Assembly: GCF_031143425.1 (NCBI RefSeq)
Contig: NC_090442.1
Location: forward strand, 427,011,776-427,075,775
DNA: 64,000 bases
Source: Pleurodeles waltl
Lineage: Eukaryota; Chordata; Amphibia; Caudata; Salamandridae
Direction: 5' to 3'
The notes beneath the pieces were generated by a model. It worked only from the letters and a program-made list of their open reading frames with translations, ran no database searches and was not told the origin of the DNA. Made by a program: the position numbers and the translations under genes. The number at the start of each line of letters is the position of its first letter. Position 1 is the first letter of the stretch. Positions 11,274 through 22,596 of the stretch are shown here, one piece after another.

Positions 11274-12617
11274 TCAATTAGTAAGCAATTCTTTTACTTT
11301 TTTCTCATTTGCAGGGATAAAAGAACAGCAGTGCTTTTCGTTAATCATTTTGCAGACTCCTCCGTCTTTCGCTAAAATGATGTCTAAAGCAAGCCTGTTT
11401 TGAAGCGTCATAGCCCTATCCGCAGCTAACTCAGTGTTTAGTAATAATATAGCTCCTGTAAAATTAGTTAACATATTATCTACTATAGTTGACAACTTTC
11501 GTATCTTGTTTGCGTTCAATATAACTCCTACTGAAGGAATTACTGCTCCAAAAATATCCCCTACTATTGCAGAGGCTGTTTCTCTTCTTTGTCTCATTCG
11601 GTGTGACTCAGTCATTTTCGGTATCTTTTTCAAATCATCTATTTGATAGATTTTAGGGAATACTATTCCCAAATAACGTGTCCCATACCATCCTTTAGGG
11701 AGTCGGTAATAAGCATTAAGTCCACAAATGTAATAGATCCCAGGAATCACAGGGTCAGCACCATTTAGCATGAACGTCCATTTACTCTGAAACAAAAACA
11801 CATGCCTACATTCACTCGTTCCCACAAATAAAGTGTCAGTGCGTGATTTTGGCATACATATACAAAGCTTCCCTACGTGTAATGCATATAAAGTGAGCTT
11901 CCCTTGTGTTTTAATAGCAGTGTAAGCATAATCATTTTTATAAGTCCTTTTCTCTAACCCTTTTGCTAATTTTTCTTTTAATTCTTTTCTCCTATTGTCA
12001 GTAGGCCCAATAAAGCTCTTTTCCATGAGAGTTAATAAGCAAGTCAAATTGTTACGATGCACATAAGTCATGCCAAATGTTAGTGTAGGCTCAAAGAATC
12101 CTCTAACTAATACTATATCATGATCCTTAGCTATCTTACTTAAGTATCTAATTTTAGGAATGAAAGAAAATACTAAATCGTAGTTGGAATAAAAGTACTG
12201 TATATACTCTTGATTATAAAAGTGTGTTAGTAACAGACTGCAAGTTACACCATAAGTCAGTGGTAGACTATGATAAGTAACCCCTTCTTCCACAGAGGAA
12301 GGTATTTGTGTACACACAAGACAATCCTTTGCATCCATCGTTTCCACACACTCACTCAATAAACGATAAAAGACGTTAGAAGACAACTCTCCCTTAGCGT
12401 TAGTATAATCATGCAAATATTGCTCATCTAATTTAAACCTCTCTATAGCTGTTAGTGTATTAGTCTCATGCACAGATTTATCTCTCATTTCTTTCATCTC
12501 ATAAATTGACATTCCCACAATCATTATCACAAACAATATTCCACACACAATCACCATTCCTACACTCAAATATCTACAATACCTAATATGCCTCACGTTA
12601 TCATCTAAATTAGCCAT
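11274..12617 (-). pseudogene. env: ERV envelope (env), 447 aa, lacks C-terminal membrane anchor
   Basis: In the family, Env is the fusion glycoprotein with surface (SU) and transmembrane (TM) subunits. Visible in order: a hydrophobic segment at residues 17-39 after a 16-residue leader, resembling an uncleaved signal-anchor; CLVC at 99-102, the type of CXXC that links SU to TM; a basic RQRR cleavage site at 342-345; a hydrophobic stretch after it; a heptad-like region; a LQNRLALD segment followed by the CX6CC motif at 422-431. The frame stops 16 residues later, so the membrane-spanning segment and cytoplasmic tail usual for TM are missing. About 175 bp follow before the polypurine tract, without a clear anchor. 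The frame is otherwise open. It may be truncated, or the window may show a naturally unanchored form; truncation is more likely. Start ATG chosen because the hydrophobic leader follows it. Confidence 0.85.
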
Positions 12618-12870
12618 GATCTGTAAAGAATGAGAAAGCAGAATTTCAACTTCTAATTATTATGCAACACAAAAAAAAATAATCAAAAATATACTTCTTT
12701 CTTCACACTTTCTATTTCGCCCGACAAGACCCCTTCTTCCTTTGTCAAAATCAGTTAGCAGCTGGTCAACTCCAGGTTTTAAATGTCATATCAGGTTATC
12801 AATGACTTTTCCGGTAAGTAATTTCAAACTTTTTTCTTATCCGACAATGCAGTCCATGTTTTCCTTTTCT

Positions 12871-13485
12871 TCAGGTTGCGTCAAAATATTGATTCAGAAC
12901 TACTCTGTCAAAACGAAAGGATATAAACTTGTTCTGCCAGTCACTTGTTGTGGCGTATGCCCACTCTGGTCCATATTTTCGACTTGCCACTCTTTTTCTT
13001 TTCAACCTCCTTTCCCCTGTTAGTTCTCCATCACTCAGCTCATCTTTCCTGGTGGTATCTTGTTCTTCCTCTATTGTTTCATTTATTACCAAGTCCTTTT
13101 TCTTGCCGATTTGGGATTCAGGCCAATTATCCCCTTTTTTTACATCTTCTGTCAGCAATCTCTTTAAGATAGGACTTTTCTCCTTGACCTTGTCTGAAGT
13201 GCCCTCTTTTGATGAGCCTGCAACGGGTTCAGGAGGAGTCAGATCATTTTTGCTCTGACCTGGCTCAACTCTTCCCCCCTCAGGCTCTGGCACTGAGTAT
13301 CCTTGTTTTTCAGTCCCTTTTGTTTGTGTTAGCACTTCTCCTGTGCATGAATCTTGTAATGTCTTTTCTGCACTGTCTGCACGTTCTGCCTCTTGATTTT
13401 CCACACACTCGTCTCTTACTGGGGTGATCGATCCTTTTTCTGCCAGTTCTGGGTCCACTTTAGGCTCAACTCTGGCTCTGGTTCA
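12871..13485 (-). CDS. ORF between pol and env, 195 aa from first start, acidic then basic, unknown role
   Basis: An open frame overlaps the 3' end of pol in another frame and ends 254 bp before the env start. It opens after a TGA near 13485; the first start in the listed frame is a GTG at 13458, not an ATG. The predicted protein is rich in Glu, Lys, Ser and Thr, without hydrophobic segments, and has a strongly basic patch ERRLKRKRVASRKYGPEWAY near the C-terminus resembling a nuclear-localisation signal. I do not recognise a family. It could be an accessory gene like those between pol and env in complex retroviruses, a shifted integrase tail, or an env leader exon. Low internal decay compared with pol argues against random sequence. 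Confidence 0.4.
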
Positions 13486-14600
13486 GGCAGAATTATTCGC
13501 TTCGCTGCTGTTGGTGTTCTCAGCAACCCTTCTTCATGATCCTGAGGACTCACCACCTTTTTCGTATGGCTTGCATGTATCCAATTGGGCAATCCTGCAC
13601 ACTTTACAGCTGTGGTAGTCATCAACACCACTTGGTATGGACGTCTCCAACGCGGTTCTAGGCAGGTTTTTTACACATGCTTCTTGATCACGACCCAGTC
13701 TCCGGCTCTCAAGTTGTGACCTGGATCATGGATAGGTGGCAGAGTAACAGCTTGTACCTGCTGAGAAAAAGATCAAACCACATCAGCTAGACCTTTGCAG
13801 TAGTCTAACACCATATCATCTGTGATATTGACAAGAGCATTGGCTGGTATTGCTGGTAGTCTCATTGCTCTTCCCATGAGAATCTCGTGAGGGGACAAAC
13901 CTGTCTTCCTGTCAGGTACATTTCTCATTGACATCAACACTAAAGGCAATGCATCTGGCCATTTCAAGTTTGTGGCTGCGCACATTTTGGCAATTCTTGT
14001 TTTCAGGGTACCATTAATTTGTTCCACCAATCCTGATGCTTCTGGACGATAGCTGCAATGTAGCTTCTGTTCAACATTCAGTCCTGCACATAAGAGTTTG
14101 ATCACTGCGTTATTGAAGTGCGTTCCCCTATCTGATTCTAAAGAGATCGGAAATCTGAACCTTGGTATCAGCTCTCTAAGCAATAACTTTGCAACTGTGA
14201 GACTGTCATTTCTGCGTGTGGGATATGCTTCAGTCCAATGACTAAACACACATACAATCACCAACACGTACTTCAGTCCACCACATGCAGGCATCTCAAT
14301 GAAATCCAATTGCATTCTGCTGAATGGTCCTCCTGCTCTTCCAATGTGGCTCAAATTTACTACTGTCCCTTTTCCCACATTCAACTGCTGGCAAATCACA
14401 CATCTATGGCATACTGCCTCAGCTACTTGTCTAAATTTCGGATTAAACCAATCAACCTTGAACAACCTAATCATGGCATCCCTTCCAATGTGTGCCTGAC
14501 CATGGTAATACCGAGCCATCTGAGACAACAGACAATTCGGTAGCACCATCTGGCCCTCCTCAGATACTCCGATTTCATCTGGCCTCTGCATGCACTTCAA
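13416..14600 (-). pseudogene. pol: ERV integrase
   Basis: Integrase joins viral DNA to host DNA. The N-terminal zinc-binding HHCC motif is seen as HGQAHIGRDAM...CHRCVICQQ (about 14370-14505). The catalytic triad is intact in sequence: Asp in QLDFIEM (about 14290), Asp in ESDRGTHF (about 14125) and Glu in ASGLVEQINGT (about 14020). A C-terminal domain with GDWVVIKKHV and RPYQVVLMTTTAV (GPY/F-type) follows but is cut off by TGA at 13773-13775 and a TAA near 13670 in the same frame; the frame then runs to 13416. The start at 14600 is simply the first ATG in the open frame; the native protein is cleaved from Pol. Nonfunctional because of the stops. Confidence 0.9.
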
Positions 14601-15511
14601 CTTTACCCACAGCTTTTTCTATTCCTTGTCCGCATTCTCTTGCAAAGCTTTCAATTCCTCTAAGGTGTCAATTACCTTTAGAGCTAAATTTGCACAACTG
14701 GTCTCTTCTTCTTGTATTAGTTCCCACTTATCCTTGTATGATATACAGTTCAGGGCACAAAACCTTGCTACCTGATCTGCATATCCATTTCCTAAGGAAA
14801 TGTAGTCTGGTGTTTTCTGATGTGCACTGCATTTTACTACAGCAATTTCCCCAGGTAACTGTATTGCGTACAACAACTTTTATTCCGTCACCATTTCGTA
14901 CTGGGGTTCCACTGGAGGTCATGAACCCTCTTTGTGACCACAATTGACCAAAATCATGAACAATCCCAAATCCCTATTGGCTATCTGTGTATATTGTCAC
15001 TCTCAGCCTGGTAGAGACGTAACATGCCCTAGTGAGAGCCACCAATTCTGCCACTTGTGCTGAATATACACCAGGTAGCCAAGATGCTTCTAGGGTCCCC
15101 ATGATTGTACGCACAGCATACCCTGCTCTCAATGTGCCTGCCTCATCTCTAAGACATGAGCCATCGACAAAAACAATTTCATCATTTTCTTCCAGTTGAG
15201 TGTCTCCAATATCAGGTCTAGGCTTTGTACAGAGATCTGTAACTTCAAGACAATCATGCTCTATGTCTTCCTCTTTTTCGACTTCAACAGTATCACTTGG
15301 CAGTAATTTTTGCTGGATTCAATACTGTACATCTTTTCAAAGCAACATTTGGAGCTCCCAATATACTGGTCTCATACCTTGTTAATCGGGCCCCCGTCAA
15401 ATGTTGTGTTTTTGTTCTTGTCAGCAAAATTTTAACTAAATGCGGCACTATTGCCGTCACTGGTAGTAGAAAAATAGGCTACTGGGCGATAAGCACCTCC
15501 ATGGACCTGTG
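14601..15511 (-). pseudogene. pol: ERV connection and RNase H region, frameshifted
   Basis: Between the RT and IN frames the minus strand still encodes, in shifted frames, an RNase H-like domain: IVFVDGSC (first Asp, about 15160-15185), AQVAELVALTRACY (Glu, about 15025-15065), IYTDSQ followed at once by TAG (about 14970-14990), and IAVVKCSAHQK with the conserved His (about 14810-14850). Upstream, RPVAYFSTT-like residues near 15460-15490 belong to the connection domain. Several frameshifts and at least one in-frame stop show decay. The domain would remove RNA from RNA/DNA hybrids. Confidence 0.75.
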
Positions 15512-16615
15512 TCAAGACAGACACAGAACATGCATCACGTTCATGACAAAATAGCGTGAAAGGCTTTGTGTAATCAGGCATTCCCAACGCTGGAGCTCTT
15601 CACAAACTCTCTCTCTTAATTCAGTGAAGGCCCTCATTTGATCTTCATCTAGAGTGATTGGGTCTGTAACTCCCTTGTGTGTCAATTGTTGTAAAGGTTT
15701 GGCAATCTCATCAAAATTCAGGATCCAATGTCTACAGTATCCTACCATTCCAAAAAACATGCGTACATCCTTCTGGGAAGTCGGCGGATTTCTCTGCAAA
15801 ATCATTGTAATTCTCTCTCGGGAAACTCTCCTCAACCCTTTCTTAATCTGATAACCCAAGTATTTGACAGACTTCTGACAATACTGCAATTTTGCAGGTG
15901 AGACCTTGTGACCAAAATCTCCCAGATAATTAAGTAAGACAATTGAATCATGTTTACACTCATCCCTTGTCCTGGACGCAATCAATAAGTCATCAATGTA
16001 CTGTACAAGAGTCGACTGGCAAGGTAATTCCAATGACTCCAAATTCTTTTTCAAAATCTGGTTAAACAAAGACGGTGACTCCGTGTACCCTTGTGGAAGC
16101 CTACACCAGTTGTAGACTTTATCTAGGAATTTGAAACTGAAAAGAAACTGACTATCCTTGTGAAGTGGTACTAAAAAGAAAGCTTGTGACAGATCGACTC
16201 CTGTTAACCACTCTGCCTCGCATGGAATCTGAAACAGTATCACTGCTGGATTGGGCACAATTGGGCAACACTTAACAACCATGTCATTCAACTTTCGTAA
16301 ATCCTGCACAATTCGCACTTTTCTACAGGGCTTTTTCAATCCCATTATCGGTGAATTACATGGAGTGCTCAACACTTCCTTCAAAACACCCTGCTTCAAG
16401 AAATCCCCAATTATTTGTGCCTCCTTCATCAACACATCCTGTGGCATATTGTACTGTGGAAGTTTTGAAAACTCAACATTCAGCTTCAAAGTGATTTTAA
16501 TTGGCTCCACATCTTTGATCAAACCCACTTCTTTCCCTGTCAAATCCCACACCTTCTCCTTCACTGTTCCCTGTAAATCTGCATGCAATTCCTTCAAAGT
16601 GAACATTGGGAAAAC
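15512..16615 (-). pseudogene. pol: ERV reverse transcriptase
   Basis: An open frame of 364 aa from the first ATG (16606) with fingers and palm of a retroviral RT: LPQYNMPQ, KKPCRKVRIVQDLRKLN, TGVDLSQAFFLVPL (first catalytic Asp), LPQGYTESPSLFNQIL and QYIDDLLIAS with the YIDD catalytic box at 15989-16000. These are as expected for a gammaretrovirus-like RT. The frame is lost at about 15512-15545, where the connection domain continues in another frame. The RT frame is the same as the preceding protease frame, separated only by the TAG at 16616-16618, so a Gag-Pro-Pol polyprotein is implied. Confidence 0.92.
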
Positions 16616-17995
16616 CTAAATCAAGGGATATTCCTCAAATGCTTCATTAAGAACCATGGCTGATGCTTGCTCTTCCTCATCATCACTGTTTGTCTGGACT
16701 TCTATTCCTTCATCCGTACAATTTATGGAACATTTGGTCTTGCATAATAAGTCTCTGCCTAACAAAGATACAGGACTTGAGTCGCACACTACACATCTAT
16801 GCAGTCCTGTATAGTTCCCAATTTCAATCTGTACTGCTTCTGTGATCGGATTCGTTAATTGCCTATTCTCCACTCCCACAACCTGCATTGTTCTTCCGGA
16901 AAGGGGCAAATCTGGTACTTCGATACTCCTTACTGTGGAGCGCGTGGCTCCAGTGTCAATCAAAAATGACACTTTATGTCCCATTACCTTTCCTTTCACA
17001 AAAGGCCCTCTCTGATCTACCTCTAGGGATGCGGCAAGCATACAGGCTCCTTCATCCGAACTGTCACTCATCCATCCATCATTTATTTCATCCTCACTGT
17101 GAAATGGGAATTGGTGTACTGTATTGTTACTGTTATCTGATCTCTGACCATTGACCTGCTGAGTAAGCATAACTTGTTGCTGCTCCATCGGGGCTTTAGG
17201 TATGTGCATTTGCTGTCTAGGCACCATAGAAATCTGCTGCTGTACCGGTGCTAAAGGAGTAAATTGTGCTCGTGGCACCTGCATCTGTTGAACTGGTAAA
17301 AAATGTTGACCTCGAGTTTGAACATTCGGGACTTGGCCCCTCACTCTGGTGACTCTCACTGTTTGTACTGTACTGACATCACCTTCCTGAATCATTTCTT
17401 CCTGCACCATTAACGGGCATGCCCGCTTCCAGTGTCCCACGTTTCCGCACAGGTGACATGGCAACATTCTTTTCATCCCCTTCATGTCATTCTGAACAAC
17501 CACTGTATTCAGATCCGGACCACGCATCACATCCATACCACGTCCTCTACCCCTCGCTTGAGGCTGAAACGCGATAGCTGTCTGTTGCGGCGGCATCAGC
17601 AGCACTGAATCTCCTTGCACTCCTGAATGTGCTGCCTTAATCTGCATCACCATCGCTTTTTCCTTCAACCTCTTTTGCTTTAGATCAATCTCATCACTAC
17701 AATATTTTGCATACTGCAACACCTCATCAATCGGTTTTGCCTGCCAACAAATCAAATGATTCTTAATCATTTGCCCTATTTCAGGTCTCAACCCTTCAAT
17801 GAATCTAAACACAAAATGCAACACGTCCTTTGGTTTGAATGCTTCCTTACCACTGTACTCCTTGAAAGCCTTTAGCAATCTTTCATAATAGGTATGTATT
17901 GACTCTTTGGTTTCCTGAACCGTCCTGTCAATTCTCTGCCAATCAATGTTTTTTGGAGAAATCCTAGTTTTCAAAAACTCAATCACCTTTTTCAT
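16616..17995 (-). pseudogene. gag-pro: ERV gag C-terminal capsid, nucleocapsid and protease in one frame
   Basis: 459 aa. Residues about 20-110 (TVQETKESIHTYYERLLKAF, then IEGLRPEIGQMI) match the capsid C-terminal region with a major-homology-like segment. Gln/Pro-rich linkers follow. The nucleocapsid has one CCHC zinc knuckle, CHLCGNVGHWKRAC (17417-17458). The aspartic protease starts at about residue 330 with FLIDTGATRS (DTGA at 16946-16957) and SLLGRDLL. No stop separates nucleocapsid from protease; the frame ends with TAG at 16616-16618 just after protease. The upstream end at 17995 is where the frame breaks, not a native start; capsid sequence continues upstream to about 18300 in another frame. 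Confidence 0.88.
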
Positions 17996-17999
17996 TATT

Positions 18000-18557
18000 T
18001 TTCATTATCTCAGGTGACGGTGCACCTGTGATTTCGTGCCTCTCAGGTTCACTCGTTGGCCAATCTACTGCTCTTTTGCACTCAACCCATAAGTCAGCTG
18101 GCACAACTATCTCAAACAAAGTGTTCAAATCTTCCCATAAACATTTGGAGAGTTTCACAAACCTCTCAGTCTTTTGCTACCATTCAACTGGCTTTTCTCT
18201 CAATTTAGGATAATCATTGGTAAAAGACAGTATGTCACTTCGATGCCAAGGGACATGAACAAACTGTCCCCCTGGAATTTCCCTCATCGGTAACATCTTG
18301 ACTGATTCTCCCTTTTCTACTCCCTCTGTCTCCCCTTCTGAATCTCGTTTTCATTTATCTTTTCTTTTCCCCCATCTGCCTTCCCACTTCTCTAATGCTC
18401 CCCAAATCTGCGCACTCTGCAGCAAATCTCTCAAATGTGCCTTTATTCCGGCTGACCTCATGTGTTAAAAATCCTTTGCTTCAAAGTCTAATCTGTAACT
18501 TTATCTCTAATGTTTTGTTGCCTTAAGATCAATGTCATGTTTTTCTGCTACTTCTGC
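18000..18557 (-). pseudogene. gag: ERV gag capsid N-terminal region, broken
   Basis: Between the two long gag frames the minus strand encodes MREIPGGQFVHVPWHRSDIL and TNDYPKLREKP (about 18190-18300), then SKCLWEDLNTLFEIVVPADL (about 18080-18140), consistent with the N-terminal half of a gammaretrovirus-like capsid. A TAG near 18178 and frame changes near 18000 and 18300-18557 interrupt it. Confidence 0.65.
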
Positions 18558-20099
18558 TCATTTCTGGTGTATTTTTTCCACTTCCTTTGTAATCCTCGGA
18601 CACAAATACCTCAGCTCTTCTTCAGTATAGGTTTCTAACCTGTTCAATCCCATTGTTCCCACAACCAATTCATTTGCCTCGATATTTAGTCCTACTCTAT
18701 TCAGTTGCTCGCCCACTTTTGAGGAACCTTGCGAAGAACTCAAACTGTCCAGCCAACTATTTACCTGCTGTGCTGTCAACCCTTGTAATGAAATGTTACT
18801 CGCACTAACCACTGCCAACTGTTGTACCCCTGTCCCCACAGGTTGTGGTGTCAAAAGTCTCATATTCTGATTCGCATCTGGTAATGCCACTAGAGAACTA
18901 AATCCCACAGGAGATTTAAACTCACTGGGACAAATATTTGAGGATGATGTCATCGGTGCTGAGTCTCCCGCTCCCCTTCTTCCTAAGTTCTGTGATATCT
19001 CAATTTGTCCCCCTGCTTCTGATTTCTTCTGAGCATATAAGGGTACCACTGGACCAACAGTAATCGGTAGCGATATTGCATCTGGAACTGTACTAGAGCC
19101 TGCGCTTCCTGTGAGTGGTACTCCCATTGCCTGATTCATAACTGGTGCGAGATCCACTGATGTCCCAGGGAACTGATTAGGACTTGGCATATTCTGTATC
19201 TGTGCTGGCGGCAGTAACATTGGTGTTGGGTCTGTCTGAACTAGTATTGGCTGCGGATGCACCTGGTCCCTCGGCACCACAATATTTGAAACAGTCTCAA
19301 GAGTTGGTACATTCGGGTAAATCGCTGGTGCTGAAGGTGTAGGTACCTGCACTTGAGCTTCCACTCTCGTTCCTGCAACTGGCGTACTCTGTACTACCCC
19401 TGGTATCTGTCCTCCTTCTGTTTGTACAGCACCCATGGCTCCCTGGGATGTTCCAGGAGTAGCAGGAGGGGCTGTAGCAATATTCCCTCGACCCCCTTCA
19501 TAAGTTCTCATAGGAGGAGGTCTATCCCTCAGCAACTGTGTGATGTAATCCTCTACATCAGAATGGTCATCTTCTACATAAGACTTTTTCCCTTTTCTTT
19601 TCTCCTCATTCTCTCTTTCCTTGTTGTCGTCTCCCTTATCCAAATTGTCACCTTCCGTGATTGCAGGGAACATCTTATTCTCCTTCATGGTTGCCATTCT
19701 CCATCTTTTTTGTTCCCAATCCCACCTAGCTTCGGCTACTGATTTCTCTATCTTCTTTATCCTTCTATTGGTCTTTAGCTCGTGCTGCTGTCTGGCCACT
19801 AGCTCCCAAACTGCTAAAGCCTCGAACTGTGCTGGTCTCGGTAACGGTCTCATGTCATGCAATGATAATCGCAACTGGTCTAGAACCCTTAAATTAAACA
19901 TTCCATGCTCTGGAAATGCTAAGGTTCCTTGATTCTTTGTCAATGCGCTCCATTGCTTTAACCAAAGACAAGAAGCTATGCCCTTTTCTGTCATTACGAG
20001 ATGTGCTGGACTATCCTCCGGGGGGGTTGTTTCCCCCACTGAAGCCTTAATGTAAGATTCACCCTTCATCACACTCCTGAAAGCTTTCAAAAACTTCAT
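18558..20099 (-). pseudogene. gag: ERV gag N-terminal ORF (matrix and linker), 513 aa
   Basis: This is the first gag frame after the leader. The N-terminus starts MKFLKAFRSVMKGE, so there is no Gly at position 2 and no myristoylation site of the usual kind. Residues about 40-160 are matrix-like with several Trp and basic residues, followed by an acidic/basic segment (KGDDNKERENEEKRKGKK) and a long Pro/Thr/Gln/Val-rich linker with RDRPPPMRTYEGG. No PPxY motif is evident. The frame ends at 18558 before capsid, so Gag is interrupted. Start chosen as the first ATG after the leader. Confidence 0.75.
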
Positions 20100-21169
20100 T
20101 TTGCCTGTTTTATGTATTACAATTCAATAAGTGAAATTACTTTTACTCCCAAGATTCCCTTCACCCGTTCGCTCAACCAATTGCCTCTCACGGACTGCTG
20201 ATAATCCGGTTGCGGCTCTTCTCAGTAACCGACCTATCCCAGCGCGGCACACACTGACGTCACACTAACACACAGCGGCTGACAAAGTCTTGCGGCTTCA
20301 CCTTCCTCAACTCAAATTCATTTGACTAATGCAATTAAATTGCGAGCGTCTTCACCAAAAAATAACTAAAACAAATCTGCTGGTCTACTACAGGAAGGGA
20401 CACAATCGCTTCAGGGACCTTACAGATTTTCACTAAAAGGCACTCTCTGGGACCTTAGCTAATCCTCTTTCTCAGCCCCCCACATCCGCAAGTAAAATTC
20501 GACCCGCAAACTTTACTCTTAACTGATTTTTGGGTCTGTCCTGGTGCACATAGGACTCAACAAATCTCAGTCGAAGCTTCTTTTATTCAACATACATTCA
20601 TTCAGACTTGTTGACCACGCCCGATAAACCTACTAAACCAGACAGATTACAACATATTCCCAAGTGTCTCCTACACTTGTCAATATACTCCGGAGTCTTA
20701 GACCACGCAGGGTCCGTACATCACCAACAACCACGTGGACAATTTTTTAGCACAAAGCGCCACACACATATGAAGTTCGATGACTTCCCTACTAACACAC
20801 CATTTAGGAGTACGCACACTCCTACTAACTCTATACTGGAGTACGCAAACTCCCTACTCTTCACCTCACATACATCACAATTCACCTGCGGTCTGCTTAA
20901 GCTTAGGCAAGCACAATTCTACCAGTCTCAGACTATCTCAAATACGCCGGGAACATACCCAACCTTACTCTCGGGATCCAGGATCTGGGAAAGTCATTTC
21001 TGGGCTTAAGGGAACATCATCTTTGCTACCGTTATCATTTCATAAAAACAAAATTCAAACCTCATTAAATCCAAACCACTATATTCAATTTTTAAACTAC
21101 CACCATAACCTTTACTCGTTACTTAACTAGTTCCCTAAGGAAACTAACCATCAAGCTGCTACCAGAAAC
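20100..21169 (-). other. ERV untranslated leader and primer-binding region
   Basis: About 1.07 kb between the 5' LTR and gag. Reading the minus strand from the LTR edge, GTTTC precedes TGGTAGCAGCTTGATGG (about 21149-21165), which starts with TGG as a tRNA primer-binding site must. I cannot match it to a common tRNA 3' end. The packaging signal probably lies here, but no structure was verified. Open frames on the plus strand are chance. Confidence 0.55.
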
Positions 21170-22592
21170 AGCTAGCGCGCCTTGTCCTTAATAAGTAAAC
21201 TTACAAGGGGACACGTATAGGTCAATGAATCATTTGGATCGCATAGGGTATCCTAGTCAAGTATAGCGAGTAAAAGAAAAACTTCAACATATCAATACAA
21301 TCAACTTAAATTACCATGAACTAGTCTAATCAGAAAAACCACCATCACACATATGAAAGTTAGTTTGTTTTATTCCCTATTAGTTATAATTCTAATCATA
21401 AACCTTTATTCAACAATATCACGATTTACAAACTTTATTAGCAACATTAGCAATGAATTCTCAGCACTTTATTAACATGCACCCAACGTTAAACGAAGTA
21501 TAGCAATTCATGAGCAATTGAATAATTCAGCAATGTAAGTCAGTCAGTCTAAGTCACCCTAAGTCACCCTTGTCAGCCTACCTATCTCCAAATTTACATC
21601 AGCATGTGGGTCTTCATGCTAAAACAATTTAGTAAAAATCATTACTTGGAAAAAATCTATCTAGAAGAAAAAAACATTGTAAAACAGCGCAGTTGGTACC
21701 TAGAAAGAAAAAACATTTATTAGTCAGTCAGGTTATAGCTACCTATCCAAGATAGATCAGCAACGAGTCAGTCTTCATCCCCATGTCATCAGTCATCAAT
21801 AAGACTCAGGCTCACAGGAATCAAGCCCAAGTTTCAGCACTTCGGACAGCGTCTCCTGACGTCATCAACCTTCACCTCTCCGTTCTGATTTTTTCCCTCA
21901 TGTCATGACTTTTTATTAGGGTCTCTCAGTCCGTCCCACAAATTGCCCATTGGTCAACCTTATCAGGGGTTATGACCCTAACCTATAATTTTTGTTTACC
22001 ACTTGTCTACATTATTTTGAGAGTCAAGTTCCATTAACATGATTGGTCCTCTTGTCGATGAGTACATCATCCGGTTTCTTCGGGTAACAAAATTGTTTCT
22101 CCCAACTCTTAGTCTGTAGCTCTATTGTTCGAGTCCTGGGAAAGTACATTTAGCCTACTCTACACATAATTGTATCAATTTGCTCTGATTGTCTCCTGTC
22201 TGCTGGTGAGTTTGCCGATTTTTCTAGCAGTGTTTCATGGTGAACTCTGTACAGTTCAAGGTCTCTTTTCTCCAGTTCCAGTCTGCGGCAGCTCATCGCG
22301 TCTCCACGTTTAAGCAAGCAAGGCCCAGTGCCGACTAGGCCTCTGGTATAGCTAATTTAAGGATGTAAGGCATCATAACATAAATTTATATCTCTCATTA
22401 TAACACATTAGTACAATTATTAAACATTCACATTATTTAGTACTGTTAAGACAGATAGTGACCACTCCCCGTGGGCACATTTTGCACATTACACGTTATT
22501 TTCAATTACTGTTAATCAAATATCGAATTTTCTCATCAGTAAATATACGCAACTCATTAGCATATTCTCATATTAGCATATCTGCTGCAACA
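21170..22592 (-). repeat. 5' LTR of the ERV
   Basis: 1,423 bp, the partner of 9664-11087. It starts at the transcribed end with TGTTGCAGCAGATATG (22592 leftwards). Its other end reads AGCTAGCG where the 3' LTR has TGCTAGCG, so the terminal T has mutated. It contains the promoter region of the provirus; no TATA box was assigned. Confidence 0.92.
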
Positions 22593-22596
22593 CCTT
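22593..22596. repeat. ERV target-site duplication, right copy (CCTT)
   Basis: It matches 9660-9663 and marks the ERV insertion point within the older LINE. Confidence 0.85.

Larger units (their letters stand above)
9664..22592 (-). mobile_element. complete-length endogenous retrovirus, gamma/epsilon-like, minus strand, 12.9 kb
   Basis: The element has two long LTRs (21170-22592 is 5', 9664-11087 is 3'), a leader, gag, pro, pol, an extra ORF and env in that order on the minus strand, and a polypurine tract next to the 3' LTR. It is flanked by CCTT on both sides. By eye the LTRs differ at about 5 percent of positions, so it is not a recent insertion. All internal genes carry stops or frameshifts. 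The single zinc knuckle, the GPY-type integrase end and the Env with CXXC and CX6CC place it near gamma- and epsilon-type retroviruses. It sits inside an older minus-strand LINE. Confidence 0.92.

Noticed and set aside
12742..13427. Plus-strand ORFs opposite the ERV pol/env junction
   Set aside because: Shadows of the minus-strand retroviral frames.
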